Assembly: GCA_964501655.1 (NCBI GenBank)
Contig: CAZCTN010000002.1
Coordinates: forward strand, 1-64,000
Length of the DNA stretch: 64,000 nt
Source of the DNA: JAAYJK01 sp964501655
GTDB lineage: Bacteria; Bacillota; Syntrophomonadia; Syntrophomonadales; Syntrophomonadaceae
Reading direction: 5' to 3'
In this document: positions 63,311 to 64,000 of the stretch, one piece after another
Layout: every line of letters starts with the position of its first letter
Numbering within the stretch: position 1 is the first letter of the stretch
The notes under the pieces: generated by a model
Seen by the model: the letters and a program-made list of their open reading frames with translations, nothing else
Databases searched by the model: none
What the model was told of the DNA's origin: nothing
Program-made: the position numbers and the translations under genes

Positions 63311-63526
63311 TTACTTAGCCGGTTCGTCTGGTAATAATTCCATAATCTCCGAGATGTCGCAATCGAGTGTCTTGCATATTTTCACAAGCACATCCGTAGT
63401 GACATTTTGCCCTTTCCCAAGTTTGGCGATCGTATTTGAACTGAGACCGCACTTTTTCCTGAAAGTTTCCTTTGTCATTTGTTTACTCAATAAAATGTGC
63501 CATAGTTTCTCATAGCTCACACGCAT
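63311..63526 (-). CDS. XRE-family transcriptional regulator
   Basis: A 71-residue Cro/C1-type helix-turn-helix protein: MTKETFRKKCGLSSNTIAKL holds helices 2 and 3, then NVTTDVLVKICKTLDCDISE, the fixed pattern of small regulators (HTH_26) found with restriction genes. Such proteins commonly delay nuclease expression after transfer. AGGAGATA lies five bases before the ATG. It is 51 bases before uvrD. Confidence 0.92.
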   Translation of the reverse strand: MRVSYEKLWHILLSKQMTKETFRKKCGLSSNTIAKLGKGQNVTTDVLVKICKTLDCDISEIMELLPDEPAK

Positions 63527-63563
63527 TTTTTATCTCCTTGCTATTTGTTTAGAACTAATAAAA

Positions 63564-64000
63564 CTAAATGTCTTCCGTGTTATAGATGTCATTCAAGAAT
63601 CCGTATCTACCGACATTGCGATTTCTTGAAAACTCAACTACATGGATACCTTTTTCTTCATTTTCTTGGGGGATAAAAGGCACACGCTTTTTTTGCTCTA
63701 TGATTATTACCTGTCGCTCAAGGGCGTGATCAATCAAATATTGAATAAAATTGTATTTGATTGTATCCCGTTGTTCAATATGTTCTGCCTCCGACAATTG
63801 GGTGAGAGGAGAGTCGGCAGCGAAAAATCCGGGTGATTTACATTCACGCTCAATAAGATAAGAACCCATCGCGAATGCGGTAATTGTGTTCAAGAGTCCA
63901 CAGAATCCGCCACCCATTGAAACAGCTTTTTTAAGCCCACCAATCTCGATATCAAAGTTTGTCATATTGAGCCGAGCAGTTGTTGCACCACCTATTTTTG
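63564..64000 (-). CDS. SMC/ABC-type ATPase, C-terminal part (DUF3732-like), cut by window end
   Basis: The frame is open to the window edge, so the ATG at 63965 is internal and only the last ~145 residues are seen. The pattern GGGFCGLLNTITAFAMGSYLIER, then FFAADSPLTQLSEAE, matches the C-terminal head of Rad50/SMC-like ATPases: a signature-like region, Walker B with D-loop (ADSPL), and a final strand IIIEQKKRVPF. I think it resembles DUF3732 proteins, the ATPase of some ABC three-component conflict systems, but this rests on memory. The other components would lie beyond the window. Confidence 0.6.
   Translation of the reverse strand, partial: KIGGATTARLNMTNFDIEIGGLKKAVSMGGGFCGLLNTITAFAMGSYLIERECKSPGFFAADSPLTQLSEAEHIEQRDTIKYNFIQYLIDHALERQVIIIEQKKRVPFIPQENEEKGIHVVEFSRNRNVGRYGFLNDIYNTEDI

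Overview
The window reads as a draft-genome contig (it contains one 100-N scaffold gap) from an anaerobic Firmicute close to Syntrophomonas (Syntrophomonadaceae). The strongest reason is a complete butyrate beta-oxidation cluster (hydroxybutyryl-CoA dehydrogenase, crotonase, thiolase, a ~610-aa acyl-CoA dehydrogenase and a CoA-transferase) behind a sigma-54 activator. Strong AGGAGG ribosome sites, SLH and LysM surface proteins, and a Flp-pilus locus without any secretin also fit a monoderm-type Firmicute. This placement is inference from gene content; no 16S gene is present.

0.2-13 kb: a tad/Flp type IVc pilus locus. On the minus strand run flp1, prepilin peptidase, tadE, a TadG-like protein, cpaB, tadZ, tadA, tadB, tadC and a DUF192 protein. 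A second cluster holds two more short flp genes missed by a 60-codon cutoff, an unrecognised acidic protein, a lipoprotein with two prealbumin-like repeats and a second TadG-like protein ending in an NGN-repeat beta-helix. All three flp genes are followed by a stable hairpin. 13-20.6 kb: an RNA methyltransferase, an STT3-like GT-C enzyme, and a surface-glycan group (FAD oxidoreductase/mutase-like, GtrA, galE, GT87-like). 21-29.5 kb: a mannose cluster (manC, phosphomannomutase, GT4, an alpha/alpha-toroid protein) converging on an 1175-aa protein that joins a GT-A glycosyltransferase domain to a C-terminal GH130 mannoside phosphorylase. 29.6-34.7 kb: pepF, a peptidoglycan-binding/LysM protein broken by the gap, a DUF502 membrane protein and a flavoprotein.

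34.9-44.2 kb: the butyrate operon, read on the minus strand from a well-matched -24/-12 promoter (TGGCATCTATTTTGCT, minus strand). A dyad that could be the activator site lies ~100 bp upstream, and behind it is the gene of a four-PAS sigma-54 activator. 44.5-52.6 kb: hflX, an ABC-F protein, pyruvate formate-lyase with its activase (formate is an interspecies electron carrier in syntrophs), an SLH/BsuPI surface protein and a thioesterase.

52.7-64 kb: accessory and defence DNA. A Phd-antitoxin/Uma2-nuclease fusion has a near-consensus promoter overlapped by two 16-bp direct repeats. Then a tRNA-Ala(CGC), and beyond it a compact minus-strand cassette: the C-terminal part of an SMC/ABC-type ATPase (cut by the window end), an XRE regulator, a UvrD helicase fused to an Fe-S RecB-like nuclease, a C5-cytosine methyltransferase, type III Mod and Res, and a Vsr-like nuclease. 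UvrD-Dcm-Mod-Res overlap each other by 1-8 bases, so they are probably one translationally coupled defence operon. This cassette is the best candidate for a composite, under-described system. No rRNA, CRISPR array or intact insertion sequence was seen; a family of GGGGACGGTTCT palindromes is scattered through the core part.
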